64,000 nt of DNA, taken from Flaveria trinervia (Eukaryota > Streptophyta > Magnoliopsida > Asterales > Asteraceae). The translations under genes and the position numbers were made by a program. The notes under the pieces are model-generated. The model made no database searches. It saw only the letters and a list, made by a program, of their open reading frames with translations, and was not told the DNA's origin. Numbering within the stretch: the stretch's first letter is position 1; each line of letters opens with the position of its first letter. This document shows, piece after piece, positions 62,083 to 64,000 of the stretch. The stretch spans positions 10,863,154-10,927,153 of the forward strand of contig CM046442.1 in NCBI GenBank assembly GCA_025506515.1. The letters run 5' to 3'.

Positions 62083-62860
62083 ACACTGAAATCGTTATCT
62101 GTTGCTCATGCATTCATCGATCTGGAATGTCAATTAATTTCAAATGAGTTTTAGAACAATTAAAAGAATATTTAGAATAAAAGTGTATAAAACCCCGTGT
62201 TATACTTACCGACAGAGACTTTGGTTTGATAAAAGTGTGTGAAAAAGTATTTCCAAATGCCATGAGACTACTTTGTAGATGGCATATATCGGAAAATATT
62301 ATTAAACATTTCAAGGCAAGTTATTCAAATCATGAATGGGGCGCTTTGAGCATTTGTGGTCGGTATTATTAACTCTATCACGCCTGACATATTCGAGTAC
62401 AATTTTGACCACCTTTATCGAAAATTGGTGCCAAAACATTCAAGTAAGTTTTATATTGTTATTGTTATTCTTATTAATATTATTTTTATAATTCAAATAA
62501 TATAATTTTATTTTAATTATGAGTTTTGATGTACCAGAAAAATAACTAGTTGGACCATTATAAAGAGATGTTTGTGACTGCATGGATTGATAGAGATCAT
62601 AACTTCGGTCAACACAAGATAAACTGAGTGGAGAGCTAACATTCCTTTTTGAAAAGTTACCTAAAAAACTAACAGCACCATGGATAAATTTATTCCATTT
62701 ATCAATAATATTTTAGTTACACAGGAAAACGTTATCAACGAAAGTTTTACCAAAACTAAAATCATGCTTATAGTTCAACACAATCATAAGTACTTGATAT
62801 ACTTACGAGGTAAAGTTTCTATTGCGGATTTGTAATTTTATAATTGCTAACTATGTAACT
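62083..62860 (+). pseudogene. MULE transposase, C-terminal half (continuation of 27130-28172)
   Basis: Continues TSTLKSLSVAHAFIDL from QMVGVTS at 28168. It then holds the second catalytic region (decayed; the inverted copy reads VILTDRDLALIKTCEKAFPN), MRLLCRWHISENIIKHF, and FVTAWIDRDHNFGQHKIN with the VESxHSFLK motif near 62620-62650. Frequent stops and frameshifts. An AT-rich presumed 3' UTR runs to about 62980. Confidence 0.75.
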
Positions 62861-62984
62861 ATGAAATGCAATTTGTAATTATCAAACGAAAAGCTTTAAT
62901 AATGCGTACTATTTTTACATCAAATCATAAATAAAATACAATTTTTACATCATAACATAAATAAAATACATCAAAATAACTACT

Positions 62985-63430
62985 CCGGAGGTGGCTCATC
63001 CGCGGCGTCCTCAGCTGGCTCCTCACCATCTACCGGCGCCTATCAAAAGGGACAATCTCCGGCTGAGGCGGAAGAACAATCCCCTGCGATGCAGCCCATG
63101 TGCTGATGAGCTCCATCTACCACAAATGCATAGTGTGCATCTCACGCAGCAATGGACAGATTTGCGCAATAGCTGCATGGACTCCGCCATATACTCCCCG
63201 GTAGGTGGAATCTGCCGGATAATGGTCCTCGACGGCGGTGGCACCTGCTGTGGAGGGCCCTGCTGACGCCTTTCGGGCTGTTGTTGGGGCTCCTCCGCCT
63301 CCTCAACACCCTTAACGGGAGGATGGAATCTCGTCTAACCGCCGTCAGCAGACCATCGTAGGTTGCCGTCAAAAGTGGCGGCAATACCCATGGCCAGCAC
63401 AGTCATGCGTCAAAAGTGGCGGCAATACTC
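62985..63430 (-). pseudogene. Unidentified GC-rich coding-like fragment
   Basis: Minus strand, clearly more GC-rich than its surroundings. One frame reads Pro/Gln/Glu-rich sequence (PPVKGVEEAEEPQQQPERRQ, then IIRQIPPTGEYMAESM). After a shift comes AAIAQICPLLREMHTMHLW and ISTWAASQGIVLPPQPEIVP, and after another shift an acidic end (VDGEEPAEDAADEPPPE) with a stop near 62985. It could be a second gene of the MULE or part of another element. A 20-bp direct repeat (GTCAAAAGTGGCGGCAATAC) lies at about 63369 and 63411. Confidence 0.4.
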
Positions 63431-64000
63431 ACGGAATTTGGAAATGCTTTTTCACACGTTTTGATCAAAGCAAGGTCTCTGTCAGTAAGTATAACACGGG
63501 GTTCTATATATTTTTGCTCTAAAGTTTTTTTTAATTGTTCTAAAATCCATCTGAAATTAATCTGACGTTCAAGATCGATAAATACATGAGCAACTGATAA
63601 CGATTTCAGTGTTGATGTCATACCAACCATTTGGACAAATGACATTTTGTAGACGTTCGTTTTATACGTTGTGTACATCATCAACACATGCGGGTAGGCC
63701 CTCCATAAAGTGTGAGATATGAGATGTACAAAAAAACCTCGTCTACGGTATTTGTGGCTTCATGTATGTGAGTGGTGTAAATATATTTATTTAGTTGTAG
63801 TATAGTAAAAAACACCTGCATCGAAGTTTCGCCGATTCTGCTAGAATTTTTATTTTCGTGCGGGTATTATATATCGTTCTTAAGGCTAACACGTAATTAG
63901 GATTTTGCTCCCTTAGTATGCCTAAAATGTTTCGATGATCAATAGTTTGCTCTGTAAGTTGCTTTACCATACAAATATATTTTTCAGTGAGCCTCATGGC
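63431..64000 (-). pseudogene. Second MULE transposase fragment, inverted, runs off the window
   Basis: Minus strand, the same protein as 27735-28172 and 62083 onward: DHRNILGILREQNPNYVLAL (63791-63997), then after a break YKTNVYKMSFVQMVGMTS, SLSVAHVFIDLERQINF and VILTDRDLALIKTCEKAFPN (63403-63687). It stops matching at 63430, where the GC-rich fragment begins. It shows fewer stops than the plus-strand copy. Confidence 0.78.

Overview
This window is plant nuclear DNA from a eudicot. It is AT-rich and intergenic, dense in transposable elements, with one multi-exon gene that has GT-AG introns. There are no operons, ribosome binding sites or other prokaryotic features. The element types (Sirevirus-like Copia with a long extra 3' ORF, Tekay-like Gypsy with a chromodomain, MULE, Helitron and MITE remnants) suit a large-genome dicot. 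Asteraceae is my guess from general similarity of the retroelement proteins, not something shown here.

Left part (1-4413): the 3' end of a Sirevirus-like Copia retrotransposon (element A), cut by the window start. It carries a broken accessory ORF and a 3' LTR. From 4414 to 13300 the DNA is AT-rich with no gene, and holds a 1.67-kb MULE-like element with long inverted ends, Helitron-like remnants and a dispersed repeat.

Gene (13301-18923, minus): an ALKBH10-like 2-oxoglutarate/Fe(II) RNA demethylase in seven exons. All exon phases and splice sites agree, except for one apparent missing base in exon 1. A TTA microsatellite of about 610 bp lies about 345 bp upstream of its ATG. From 19932 to 26700 there are more Helitron-like copies, a third copy of the dispersed repeat and a TA microsatellite.

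Right part (26700-64000): a nest of insertions. A MULE transposase pseudogene (27130-28172, resuming at 62083) is split by a minus-strand Tekay-like Gypsy element (28173-62077, TSD CATCA). That Gypsy was itself hit three times: by a solo LTR (28644-31025, TSD TGTAA), by Sirevirus-like element C on the minus strand (32435-44350, 730-bp LTRs, TSD CTTTC) and by Sirevirus-like element B on the plus strand (45477-57897, 856-bp LTRs, TSD CATAT). The Gypsy reading frame resumes across both Sirevirus insertions. A second, inverted MULE transposase fragment closes the window.

Most notable: (1) the long accessory ORF downstream of RNase H is shared, at low similarity, between the two different Sirevirus families; (2) each family carries its own array of short palindromes in the LTR upstream of the TATA box and in the spacer before the accessory ORF; (3) the Gypsy right end is an inverted-duplicated LTR end rather than a full LTR; (4) the frameshift in the ALKBH10-like gene. 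No retroelement here has an intact coding set.
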